From Streptomyces sp. DH37 (GTDB lineage Bacteria > Actinomycetota > Actinomycetes > Streptomycetales > Streptomycetaceae), in assembly GCF_029813835.1 (NCBI RefSeq), contig NZ_JARVKV010000048.1, positions 1 through 52,511 of the forward strand: a DNA stretch of 52,511 nucleotides. Direction: 5' to 3'. Under the pieces are notes generated by a model. It worked only from the letters and a program-made list of their open reading frames with translations, did not search any database and had not been told where the DNA came from. Position numbers and translations under genes: made by a program. The first letter of the stretch is position 1. Every line of letters begins with the position of its first letter. Below, in pieces: positions 34,013 through 42,170 of this stretch.

Positions 34013-36004
34013 ATGGCCGACTCAGCCCCGCACCCCCCTCAGCCGGAACCCCGGCCGGACCGGCCCGCGTCCCCCACCCCCGTCCCCGCCGTACCGCCGC
34101 AGGGCGGCCGGCGGCGGGCTCCCGGCGGCCGGTCCGGGCACATGGTCGTCTGCGGCGACAACTCCCTGTCCCAGCGGCTGGTCCGCGAACTCGCCTCCGT
34201 CTACGGCCAGCGGGTCACCGTCGTCCTGCCCTCGCTGCGCGGCGGCGACCAGGGCCCGCAGATCGCCGCGCTGGTCGGCGACCGGCGCCTGGAGGTGCGG
34301 GCGGTGGAGGCGCAGGTGCCCGACGACGCGGCGCTGCGGGAGGCGGGCATCGAGCACGCCGCCGCGCTGGCGCTGACCTCCGGCGACGACCAGCTCAACA
34401 TCCACACCGCGCTGCGCGCCCGCCGCATCAACCCCGAACTGCGCCTGGTCATCCGGATGTTCAACCGCACCCTCGGGCGGTACCTGGAGGACCTGCTCGA
34501 CCGCACCATCACCGCCCGCGTCCCCGGCCTGGACCAGACGGCCGTGGACGCCTCCACCACCGTCCTGTCCGACGCCGACACCGCCGCCCCCTCCCTGGTG
34601 GCGGCGGCGGTGGTCGGCACCAGCAAGGTCATCCACGCCGGCGGGCTGCTGCTGCGGGCCAAGGAGCGCACCGTCGGCACCGCCGGCCACCGCGACCCGC
34701 TGTGCACCCTGGCCCTGCTCCCCGACACCCCTGACTCCGACGAGGGCGACGTCTACACCGACCCCGAGGACCGCGACGGCCCCGTGCTGCTGCCCGACCC
34801 CCGCGAGCTGGAGGGCCTGCCGGACGAGCGCGGCACCGTCGTCCTGGAGGCGATCACCCGCCGCCCCGGCCGGGCCGCCGCCCCCGCCCCCCGTGTGCCG
34901 CGGCTGCCGGTGGCCACCTTCTTCTCCCGGAGGCTGCGCGCCTCCCTGCTGGGGCTCACCGCCGTGGTCGTGCTGCTCGCCGCCGCCAACTGGTACGTCA
35001 CCCGCGAGACCCCGCTGCACGCCGCGTACATCACCCTGCTCAACGTCATGTCCATCAACGAGCCGGAGCTGGAGGGCAGCTTTGGGGAGCAGGTCCTGCA
35101 ACTGCTGGGCGGGCTGGCGGGCACCGCCCTGCTGCCGCTGATGTTCGCCGTCGTGCTGGAGAGCTACGGCACCTTCCGCCGGGCGGCCACCCTGCCGCCC
35201 CCGCCGCGCGGCATCGACCGGCACGTCGTCCTGCTCGGCCTGGGCAAGGTCGGCACCAGGGTGCTGGACCAGCTGCTGGAACTGGGCATCCCGGTGGTCT
35301 GCGTCGAGCGCGACGCGGAGGCCCGCGGCATCGCCACGGCCCGTGCGCGCCGGGTGCCGACCCTGATCGCCGACGTCACCGAGGGCGGGGTGCCGGAGGA
35401 GGCGGGGATAGCGCGCAGCCGCGCCCTGCTGGCCCTCACCAGCGACAGCGGCACCAATCTGGAGGCCACGCTCTACGCCCGCCAGGTCAACCCCGACCTG
35501 CGGGTGGTGATGCGGCTGTTCGACGACGAGTTCGCCGCCACCGTCTACCGCACGCTGCGCGACACCTACCCCGGCGCCCAGACCCGCAGCCGCAGCGTCT
35601 CCGCGCTGGCGGCCCCGGCCTTCGCCGGGGCCATGATGGGCCGCCAGGTGCTGGGCGCCATACCGGTCGGCCGCCGGGTGCTGGTCTTCGCCGCGGTGTC
35701 GGTGGCGGGCAACCGGCTGCTGGAGGGCCGCACCGTCGGCGAGGCGTTCCGCCCCGGCTCCTGGCGGATCCTCGCCCTGGACACCGCCCCGCCCGACCTC
35801 CGCCGCGCCGACCTGGGCTCCCTGTCGTCCGGCGCCCGCACGTACACCCTCACCGGCGACCTCGCCTGGCGGCTGCACGACGGCTACGTGATGACGGAGG
35901 GCGACCGCGTGGTGGTCGCCGCCACCCGCGAGGGCCTGGGCGCCCTGCTGTCGGGGGAGGACCCGCGCGGGGCGGACGCGGCCGCCGGCGCACCGGTGGG
36001 ATGA
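34013..36004 (+). CDS. Double-RCK (TrkA-N) membrane protein, channel-like but lacking TVGYG
   Basis: A 663 aa protein. A Pro-rich N-terminus (1-40) is followed by a first NAD-binding RCK domain (about 42-230), one membrane helix (about 309-327), a short segment (334-350) in the place of a pore loop, a second helix (about 361-384) and a second RCK domain with GLGKVGTRVLD (about 402-530), then a C-terminal regulatory part (to 650). This layout resembles two-helix K+ channels with two RCK domains, but the pore-loop position reads AAYITLLNVMSINEPE, with no TVGYG/GYG filter. The ion or the function is therefore uncertain. The ATG chosen gives MADSAPHPP. A second ATG lies 3 codons earlier, and neither has a clear ribosome site. 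Divergent from the SDR. Confidence 0.75.
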   Translation: MADSAPHPPQPEPRPDRPASPTPVPAVPPQGGRRRAPGGRSGHMVVCGDNSLSQRLVRELASVYGQRVTVVLPSLRGGDQGPQIAALVGDRRLEVRAVEAQVPDDAALREAGIEHAAALALTSGDDQLNIHTALRARRINPELRLVIRMFNRTLGRYLEDLLDRTITARVPGLDQTAVDASTTVLSDADTAAPSLVAAAVVGTSKVIHAGGLLLRAKERTVGTAGHRDPLCTLALLPDTPDSDEGDVYTDPEDRDGPVLLPDPRELEGLPDERGTVVLEAITRRPGRAAAPAPRVPRLPVATFFSRRLRASLLGLTAVVVLLAAANWYVTRETPLHAAYITLLNVMSINEPELEGSFGEQVLQLLGGLAGTALLPLMFAVVLESYGTFRRAATLPPPPRGIDRHVVLLGLGKVGTRVLDQLLELGIPVVCVERDAEARGIATARARRVPTLIADVTEGGVPEEAGIARSRALLALTSDSGTNLEATLYARQVNPDLRVVMRLFDDEFAATVYRTLRDTYPGAQTRSRSVSALAAPAFAGAMMGRQVLGAIPVGRRVLVFAAVSVAGNRLLEGRTVGEAFRPGSWRILALDTAPPDLRRADLGSLSSGARTYTLTGDLAWRLHDGYVMTEGDRVVVAATREGLGALLSGEDPRGADAAAGAPVG

Positions 36005-36031
36005 GCGGGCCGGGGGACGCCGGCCCGCTCA
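36002..36031 (+). terminator. Hairpin terminator after the RCK protein
   Basis: Perfect 12-bp stem (36002-36013 with 36020-36031, 6-nt loop) that includes the stop codon itself. Confidence 0.7.
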
Positions 36032-36060
36032 TCCCACCGCTCCCGTCGCTCCGGCCACGC

Positions 36061-36092
36061 GGGACGGACGGAACGCACGGGACGGACGGAAC
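36061..36092. repeat. 14-bp direct repeat upstream of the 473 aa gene
   Basis: GGGACGGACGGAAC at 36061-36074 and again at 36079-36092 (18-bp period), in the 111-bp gap before the hypothetical gene. It could be an activator/repressor tandem site or a simple expansion. Confidence 0.5.
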
Positions 36093-36115
36093 ACGCTGAA
36101 CACGAGGAGACGGCC

Positions 36116-37537
36116 ATGGCGGCTCCGCACCCCAGCCGGGTGCTCATCGACCAGACGACACTGTGCGAGGCGGCGAGACTGCTCGACGGCACCGCCACCC
36201 CCCTGCCCCCGCCCCCGCCCCTCGGCCGGCTCGGCGGCAGGCCGCCGGGCACGGCCGAGCGCCTGGTCCACCTGTCGACGCTGCTCGACGCCCTGCTGCT
36301 GTACGACGAGATCCACGTGCTCGACGCGCACCTCCCGGCCGACGCGGAGGGGCTGGCCCTGCGGCGCGTGCTGCTCGACCGCCGTGTCCTGCGGCACGTG
36401 GACACGCGTCCCCTCGCGGAGGGCGTCTCGCAGGAGCTCACCGGCTTCCTGCGCGATGCCGGCGCCTCCCGGGAACCGGCGGGCCCGGGCCGCCGCCACC
36501 GCCACGCGTCCGCCGAGGAGGTGGGCGACGGCGTTCGCCGGCTGCTGGAACACCGGCCCCCGGAAGGGGAGCACGAGGACCTGGTCCAGGCCCTGCACGG
36601 CGACGTCGAGGGCGACATGGCCCACTGGTGGATCGGCGAGCGGGCCGCCGAACTGCGCGCCGACCCCCTGCGCACGCTCGGCGCGCAGACGCTCCGCTAC
36701 ATCGGCTACTGGAGCAGCGGCGCGATCGGCGGCGGCGTCTCGCACCTGCGCACCTTCGTCTACTGGCGGGCCTCCGCCCGTCTGCGCGTGCCGTTCCTGC
36801 CCTCCCTGCACCGCCTGCCCGTCTACCACCTCATGACCGAGCACGTGCGCCGCACCGTCCAGGACCGCGTCTACGAGGCCGTCGCCGACGCCTTCCGCGC
36901 GACCGTCGAGGAGGTCTACGAGGAGGAGGAACCCCTCCCGCTGTACCTGCCGCCCGCGCTCGCCCTCTTCCTCGACCACCTGCGCTCGCACGGCGACATC
37001 GCCGCCGCCGTGGACGACCTGCGCCGGCGGTACCGGGGACTGCGCCGGTCCCTGGCCGGGCTCCAGCAGGGCCTCGACGCCGGTTCGACGCTGGGAGAGG
37101 TCCGGGCCGCCCGCCGCCGCCTCGCCGCGGCCCTGGAGGCGCTGCGCGCCGAGATCGGGCCGGACGACCGGGCCGGGGCCCCGGACTCGGTCGACCGGCT
37201 CGTCGACATCGTGCCCGGTGTGCTCAAGGCGGCCGCCAACCCCCTGGACGTGGGCGGCTACGCCGACGCCCTGCTGGCCCGCCCCGCCGACCGGATCCGT
37301 TCGTGGTGGCTGCGCCGTCCCGTGCGCGCCGCGCTCCGGCTGAGCACCCGGCTGGAGGACCTCGGCCGGTACGACCGCCTCCTGGAGGAGGCGACGGGCC
37401 ACCGCTGCGGCGCGGACGAGGTGGAGGAGCTGCGCGCCGGGTACGGAGCGGCCCTGCGCCTGTACGGCGGCGACGGCCGGCTCCCGGCCGCGTCCCCGCT
37501 CGCGGCGGCGGAGGCGCCGGAACAGGACCCGGCCTGA
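36116..37537 (+). CDS. Unrecognised 473 aa protein
   Basis: I do not recognise the family. It is rich in Arg, Leu and acidic residues, with no signal peptide and no convincing membrane helix. It starts MAAPHPSRVLIDQTTLCEAARLL with a Pro-rich loop (about 28-34). A long helical middle follows, containing HLSTLLDALLLYDEIHVLD and DMAHWWIGERAAEL, then a C-terminal helical part with an Asp/Glu run (VEEVYEEEEPLP) and repeated Arg/Ala helices. The ATG has GAGGAG about 7 nt upstream. Flanked by the RCK protein and a convergent methyltransferase. Codon use is the same as its neighbours, so it is a real gene. It may be lineage-specific. Confidence 0.8.
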   Translation: MAAPHPSRVLIDQTTLCEAARLLDGTATPLPPPPPLGRLGGRPPGTAERLVHLSTLLDALLLYDEIHVLDAHLPADAEGLALRRVLLDRRVLRHVDTRPLAEGVSQELTGFLRDAGASREPAGPGRRHRHASAEEVGDGVRRLLEHRPPEGEHEDLVQALHGDVEGDMAHWWIGERAAELRADPLRTLGAQTLRYIGYWSSGAIGGGVSHLRTFVYWRASARLRVPFLPSLHRLPVYHLMTEHVRRTVQDRVYEAVADAFRATVEEVYEEEEPLPLYLPPALALFLDHLRSHGDIAAAVDDLRRRYRGLRRSLAGLQQGLDAGSTLGEVRAARRRLAAALEALRAEIGPDDRAGAPDSVDRLVDIVPGVLKAAANPLDVGGYADALLARPADRIRSWWLRRPVRAALRLSTRLEDLGRYDRLLEEATGHRCGADEVEELRAGYGAALRLYGGDGRLPAASPLAAAEAPEQDPA

Positions 37538-37627
37538 ACCCGGCCCCGGGCCCGGTTCGGCGCGCCCGCCGCGGCCTCCCCCCTCACGGATGCGTCACGG
37601 CCCCGTCATGGCACTGCCACCGCTCCG

Positions 37628-38470
37628 TCACGGCGCGGGCGCGCCGGCCCTCCCGTCCGCCGCCGCCCGGTCCCCCGCCGGGTGGGTGACGCGGATCTTG
37701 GACTGGCCGTGCGGGCGGCGCTCCCAGTCGTCCATGAGGCGCGCCCGGAGGCCGTGCCGGGCGGCGAGGCCGGTCAGCGTCTCGGTCCGGTAGTAGAAGT
37801 CCTCGCGCAGCACGTGGTGTTCGCGGCCCTCGGTGCGGTCGAAGGTGAAGTCGAAGAAGCCGCCCGGTGCGAGGATCCGCCCCACGCTGGCCAGGCACTG
37901 GTCGATGACGTGCAGCGGCGAGTGGGAGAACACGCTGTGGGCGTGGACGACCGTGAAGTGCCCCTCGGGCAGGAAGTCGAAGGTCAGGTCGTCGGCGATC
38001 GCCAGGTACGGCAGCTTGGCCTGGAGTCCGTAGCGCACGAGGGTCCGCTTGGCCTCGATGAGGATGTCGGGCGATATGTCGATGCCGTAGTAGTGGCCCG
38101 GCTCCAGGTGGTCGATGAACAGCCGGCCCGCCCGCAGGTTGCCGCAGCCGATCTCCAGCATCCGGTCGTCCGGCCGCAGACCGTGTTCGAGCAGGTAGTC
38201 GAACTGCATCTGCCCGATGGCCAGCCAGCGCTCGGGGGACGGCCTGCCGCCGACCGCCGCCTCCGGGCTGCGCGCGGCGTCGGAGGCCATCACGGCCCGG
38301 TAGTAGGCGATGTGGTCGCGGTGCCTGGCCCGCAGCCAGGCGTCCCGGGCGGCCCGGCGCAGGTGGGCGGGTACGCGCTCGGGGTGGCCGATCGCGTAGC
38401 GCACCTTGTGGGCGAGGGCCGCGCGGTTCCGGGAGAGCCTGGAGTCGGTGGGGGTCTCGGTGGTTCCCAT
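37628..38470 (-). CDS. Class I SAM-dependent methyltransferase
   Basis: A 280 aa protein with Rossmann methyltransferase motifs: motif I MLEIGCGNLRAG near residue 104, the acidic end of beta2 in YGIDISPD, and motif IV-like FTVVHAHSVFSH. About 90 N-terminal residues (helical, HRDHIAYYRAV) precede the core, as in lipid or small-molecule methyltransferases. The C-terminus is disordered. The start has an excellent GGAGG (5 nt from the ATG). It is divergent from the TPR-prenyl synthase pair, so it may belong to the same functional group, but the substrate is unknown. Confidence 0.85.
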   Translation of the reverse strand: MGTTETPTDSRLSRNRAALAHKVRYAIGHPERVPAHLRRAARDAWLRARHRDHIAYYRAVMASDAARSPEAAVGGRPSPERWLAIGQMQFDYLLEHGLRPDDRMLEIGCGNLRAGRLFIDHLEPGHYYGIDISPDILIEAKRTLVRYGLQAKLPYLAIADDLTFDFLPEGHFTVVHAHSVFSHSPLHVIDQCLASVGRILAPGGFFDFTFDRTEGREHHVLREDFYYRTETLTGLAARHGLRARLMDDWERRPHGQSKIRVTHPAGDRAAADGRAGAPAP

Positions 38471-38649
38471 GGACACCTCCGTGTCGCTCGGGTGGCGAAC
38501 CGGTGGCGCCAGTATCCACCGGACGCCCCGCACGCGCACCGCGCGCGGCCGGCGCTCAACCCGCCGGGCCCCGTGCGCGTCCCGGTCCGTACGGGGTGAC
38601 CTGCGCGGCGTCCCCGAAGCCGGGGATTCCGGCGACGGATCCACCGCGC
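38471..38649. other. Upstream half of the methyltransferase/TPR divergent gap
   Basis: No gene seen. Presumably holds the methyltransferase promoter. The operator-like palindromes lie just to the right, nearer the TPR gene. Confidence 0.5.
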
Positions 38650-38666
38650 TATACACACCGTGTATA
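38650..38666. promoter_or_regulatory. Perfect 17-bp palindrome, operator copy 1
   Basis: TATACAC-ACC-GTGTATA, perfect 7-bp arms around a 3-bp centre. The AT-rich arms stand out against 74% GC surroundings. Confidence 0.75.
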
Positions 38667-38675
38667 CACTCGACT

Positions 38676-38692
38676 TATACGCACCGCGTATA
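38676..38692. promoter_or_regulatory. Perfect 17-bp palindrome, operator copy 2
   Basis: TATACGC-ACC-GCGTATA, same layout as copy 1. Position 6 and its symmetric partner change together (A/T to G/C), which preserves the dyad. Centre-to-centre distance from copy 1 is 26 bp (about 2.5 helical turns). It ends 66 bp before the TPR start codon. Confidence 0.75.
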
Positions 38693-38758
38693 CACACATG
38701 GCATACAGCCGTCGGGGCAGGGCGCTCGAACCCGTCCGGCGGCGGGAGGGAAGGCACC

Positions 38759-39835
38759 ATGTACGGCAAGGCGTTCGCCCCCGAGTACCAGGGCGCCCTG
38801 GCCGCGCTGTCGGTGAACTCGTCCCTGGAGGACGTGCTGGCGGCGGGCACCGAGCGGCTGAGGGCCGCGCAGCGGGAGGGCTCGGCCGCCGAGGCGGCGC
38901 GCTCGGGACTGGCGGTCGCCGAGGCGCACCGCAGGCTGGGCAACACGGCCGAGGCCGATCGCGCCTGGAAGGCGAGCTACCGCACCGCCCGCGGGGCCGG
39001 GGACGCCTCCGCCATGGCCTGGGCGCTGTGGAGCGGCGGCACCCTGGCCCGGCAGCGCGGCGCCCTGGCCCTCGCCCGGCGCCTCCTCGCCCTGGCGGCC
39101 GAACTCGGCGGGCGGAGCGGGGACGTCGTGGTGCGCGGCTACTCGCTGGCGGGCCTGGCGGAGACCGGCCGCATCCAGGGCGACTACGAGGCCGTGGGCG
39201 CGTTGCACGAGCAGCTCCTGGCCGAGGCCCGCAGACGGGGCGAGGCGCGGCACACGGTGTGGGCGCTGGAGGGCATCGCGCAGATGCACCGCAACAACGG
39301 CTCCTACGACTCGGCGTACGCGATGTTCGCCGAGGCGGCGGAGATAGCCTCCGGGGCCGACGACCGGCGGGGGCGCGCCTGGGCCCTGCGCGGCATGGCC
39401 GACGTCGTCTCCGCGCGCGACGGGGACACCGGCCGCGCCCTGGAGCTGCTGGACGAGGCGGAGGCGGCCTGCCGGGAGATGAGCCTGTCCGGCGCGCTGG
39501 CCTACAACCACAAGATGCGCGGCAACGTCCTGTACCGCGCCGCCCGCTACGCCGAGGCCCGCGACCTGTACCGGCTGGCCCTGGCGGAGTTCCGCGAGAT
39601 GGACGAGCCGCGCGGCACCGCGCTCGCGCGGCTGGGACTGGTCAAGTCCCTGGCCCGGCTGGGCCGCGACCGCGCGCGGACGGCCGCCGACCTGGCCGGG
39701 CTCGCCCGCGACCTGGAGCGGATCGGGCTGCGGCACTCCCGGCGCATGGTGCTGGCCGCCCACGAGGAGCTGGGCATCGAGGCTCCCCCTGGCATCGAGG
39801 CTCCCCGGGCCGCGGCGCCGGAGGCCGGGCAGTGA
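38759..39835 (+). CDS. TPR-repeat protein, partner of the polyprenyl synthase
   Basis: A 358 aa all-helical protein made of about eight TPR-like units from about residue 35 to 335; examples are the YSLAGLAETGRIQGDYEAVG and LALAEFREMDEPRGTALARLG units. No enzyme motif, DNA-binding domain, signal peptide or membrane helix is seen, so a scaffold or protein-binding role is likely. The ATG (MYGKAFAPEYQGAL) has GGGAGGGAAGG just upstream. The stop overlaps the next start by 4 bp (GTGA), so it is made in step with the prenyl synthase. Two palindromes lie 67-109 bp upstream. Confidence 0.87.
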   Translation: MYGKAFAPEYQGALAALSVNSSLEDVLAAGTERLRAAQREGSAAEAARSGLAVAEAHRRLGNTAEADRAWKASYRTARGAGDASAMAWALWSGGTLARQRGALALARRLLALAAELGGRSGDVVVRGYSLAGLAETGRIQGDYEAVGALHEQLLAEARRRGEARHTVWALEGIAQMHRNNGSYDSAYAMFAEAAEIASGADDRRGRAWALRGMADVVSARDGDTGRALELLDEAEAACREMSLSGALAYNHKMRGNVLYRAARYAEARDLYRLALAEFREMDEPRGTALARLGLVKSLARLGRDRARTAADLAGLARDLERIGLRHSRRMVLAAHEELGIEAPPGIEAPRAAAPEAGQ

Positions 39836-40917
39836 CGGCGGCGGTCCCGGCGGTCCCCCCGGTGGCTCCCGCGGCCCCGGACGCCCGGGCCGTCCTGGAG
39901 CGCTGCCGGCGGCTGGTCGCGCCCGCGCTGGCGGCCGCCGTGGACCGGCTGCACCCCTGGCCCGCGGAGATGGCCGCCTACTCCCTGGGCTGGTGCGGGA
40001 TGGGCGGCGCGCCCGCCGCCGGCGCCCCGGGCAAGGGGCTGCGCCCGGCGCTGGCCGTGCTCGGGGCCGAGGCCGCGGGCGCGCCGGGCGAGGCGGGCTC
40101 GGCGGGCGCGGTGGCGGTGGAGCTGGTGCACACCTTCTCCCTGCTGCACGACGACGTCATGGACGGCGACGCGGTCCGGCGGGGCCGTCCCGCGGTGTGG
40201 AAGGCGTACGGCACCGGCCCCGCGGTGCTGGCGGGCGACGCGCTGTTCGCCCTCGCGGTGGAGACGCTGGCGGGCGCGCCCGGCGCACGCGGGCCGGCCG
40301 CGGTCGGGCGGCTGGCCGCCGCCCTGACCGACCTGGTGCGCGGCCAGTCCGACGACCTGCTGTTCGAGTCGCGCCCGTGGCGGGGCCCCGGCGCGGTGCC
40401 GCCCGGCGAGTACCGGGCGATGGCCGAGCGCAAGACGGGATCCCTGCTGGGCGCCGCCCTCGCGCTGGGGGCGCTGCTCGCCGGGGCGCCCGAGGGGACC
40501 GTGGCCGCCCTGGACCGGGCGGGACGGCGCCTGGGCACCGCCTTCCAGATCACGGACGACGTCCTGGGCGTCTGGGGCGACCCCCTGGTCACGGGCAAGC
40601 CCGTCCACGCCGACCTGCTGCGGCGCAAGAAGACCCTGCCGGTGCTGGCCGCCCTGAGCACCGCCGGGGACGCTCCGGGCGGACCGGCCGCCCGCCGTCT
40701 CGCCGGTCTCCTGGAGACCCCGGGCGCCCTGGGGCCCGGCGGCGCCCGCCGGGCGGCGGAGCTGGCCGAGGAGGCGGGCGGCCGCACGGCCGCGCTGGCC
40801 GAGGCCCGCCGTCTCGCCGCCGAGGCGCACGCCTGCCTGGAGTCGGTTCCGCTGGCGCCGCGCCCGCTGGACGAGCTGCGGGCCCTGTCGGCCCTCCTGC
40901 TGGACCGCACGGCGTGA
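39832..40917 (+). CDS. Polyprenyl synthetase, related to family 2 encapsulin cargo prenyltransferases
   Basis: Trans-isoprenyl diphosphate synthase, 361 aa. It has the first aspartate-rich motif HDDVMDGD (DDxxD at 107-111), the RRGRP region, and the second motif TDDVLGVWGD (242-250), where the fifth position is Gly as in this subfamily. The pattern AAYSLGW followed by GKGLRPAL and then VTGKPVHADLLRRKKTLPV resembles the polyprenyl transferases that I recall being annotated as cargo of family 2 encapsulin shells. The usual long disordered N-terminal cargo tag is reduced to about 17 Ala/Pro residues, and no encapsulin gene is in this window. The product length (GPP, FPP, GGPP or longer) cannot be read. 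Co-translated with the TPR gene. Confidence 0.9.
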   Translation: MTAAVPAVPPVAPAAPDARAVLERCRRLVAPALAAAVDRLHPWPAEMAAYSLGWCGMGGAPAAGAPGKGLRPALAVLGAEAAGAPGEAGSAGAVAVELVHTFSLLHDDVMDGDAVRRGRPAVWKAYGTGPAVLAGDALFALAVETLAGAPGARGPAAVGRLAAALTDLVRGQSDDLLFESRPWRGPGAVPPGEYRAMAERKTGSLLGAALALGALLAGAPEGTVAALDRAGRRLGTAFQITDDVLGVWGDPLVTGKPVHADLLRRKKTLPVLAALSTAGDAPGGPAARRLAGLLETPGALGPGGARRAAELAEEAGGRTAALAEARRLAAEAHACLESVPLAPRPLDELRALSALLLDRTA

Positions 40918-41176
40918 CCCGCACGGTGCGGCCCCGCCCCCGTCCCCCGTGCGGCCCCGGCCGCTCCCGTCCCGCCCCGTCCTCCGTCCCGCCGCGTCCT
41001 CCGTGCGGCCCCGGTCCCGTGTTCGGCCGTATCCGGCTGTGTCGGCCGTGTCCGGTTCCGGTCTTGGCCGCCGTGCCCCGCCGCCCCCACCATCGGATCC
41101 GGCGGCCCGCCCGGGCCCCCGCCGGCCCCGGTCGGCACGGCACCGCCACGGGCCCCGGCCCGGAGGGGAGGGGCAG
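40918..41176. other. GC-rich gap before the SDR, no gene seen
   Basis: Composed of repeating CCCGTGCGGCCCCGG-type units (about 40918-40965 and 41000-41025) and Pro-like CCG runs. The 41160-41175 end contains the GGAGGGGAGG ribosome site of the next gene. Confidence 0.5.
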
Positions 41177-41968
41177 GTGGACCTGCGGCTCAGCGGCAGA
41201 CGGGCACTGGTGACCGGTGCGAGCAGCGGACTCGGTGCGGAGATCGCCAGGGTGCTGGCCGCCGAGGGGGCCTCGGTCGTCGTCCACGGACGGGACCGCG
41301 GCAGGGCCTCGGCGGTGGCGGAGTCCATCCGCGACAGCGGCGGCGACGCCGTCACCGCGATCGGCGACCTGGGTACGGACGCCGGCGCCGACGCGGTCGG
41401 AGCCGCGGTCGCCGCGAGCGGTCCCCCCGTCGACGTCCTCGTCAACAACGCCGGCGTCTACGACGTCACGCTGGGCTGGGACACGACCCCGCCCGACGTG
41501 TGGGCCGAGACCTACAACACCAACGTCCTCTCCGGGGTGCGCATGATCCGGCGCTTCGTCCCCGGCATGCGGGAGCGCGGCTGGGGACGGGTGATCCAGA
41601 TCAGCAGCGTCGTCGGCGCGCTGCCCCCCGCGGGCTACCCCCACTACGCCGCGGCCAGCGCCGCCCGGAACAACCTCGCCAGGTCCCTCGCGCACGAGCT
41701 GAGGCACACCGGCGTGACGTCGAACGCGATCGCCGCGGGCGGTTTCGTCACCCCTCCCGTGGAGGAGATGCTGCTGGACGCGGGCAGACGGTTCGGCTGG
41801 GGGGAGACCCTGGAGGAGGTCGAGCCGAAGGCCGTCGCCGCCTTCGGCCCCAACGACACCGGCCGGCTCGGTCGCCCCCGCGAGTGCGCCGACCTGGTGG
41901 CGTTCCTGGCGGGCTCGGGCGCGGACTACCTCAACGGCGCGGTCCTGCCGCTCGACGGCGGCTGGTAG
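41177..41968 (+). CDS. SDR-family protein with catalytic Lys replaced
   Basis: A 263 aa classical SDR fold. The cofactor motif TGASSGLG, NNAG motif, catalytic Ser (QISS, S144) and Tyr (Y157) are present, but the YxxxK lysine is Ser161 (YAAAS; codon AGC at 41657-41659). The LNGAVLPLDGGW C-terminus is typical. Loss of the Lys would normally cripple catalysis, so it may be inactive, bind ligand only, or use another base. A GTG start is used with GGAGGGGAGG upstream. The relation to the polyprenyl synthase 259 bp upstream is unclear. Confidence 0.85.
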   Translation: MDLRLSGRRALVTGASSGLGAEIARVLAAEGASVVVHGRDRGRASAVAESIRDSGGDAVTAIGDLGTDAGADAVGAAVAASGPPVDVLVNNAGVYDVTLGWDTTPPDVWAETYNTNVLSGVRMIRRFVPGMRERGWGRVIQISSVVGALPPAGYPHYAAASAARNNLARSLAHELRHTGVTSNAIAAGGFVTPPVEEMLLDAGRRFGWGETLEEVEPKAVAAFGPNDTGRLGRPRECADLVAFLAGSGADYLNGAVLPLDGGW

Positions 41969-42170
41969 CCACGCCCCCGCCGGCGCGGTGCGGGCGGCGT
42001 CCGGCCGGTCTCCGCGAAGGGGTTCGGCCGGCCGTGCGCGAGCGGCAGGGCGCCGGGCCCGGCGGGGCGCGCGTGCGGGAAGTGGGTGTCCTGCCCGCCG
42101 AGCCCGGCCGTGAACCGCGGGAAGCCGTCGGCCGCGGCTCCAGACCTCACCCGTCGTCCCCCCGGCGGTG

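Noticed and set aside
39832..40917. Prenyl synthase as proof of an encapsulin nanocompartment
   Set aside because: No encapsulin shell gene or long disordered cargo tag in the window; only sequence similarity of the enzyme.
40918..41176. CRISPR-like repeats (CCCGTGCGGCCCCGG units)
   Set aside because: Irregular spacing, only two or three degenerate units, no spacers or cas genes; GC low-complexity sequence.
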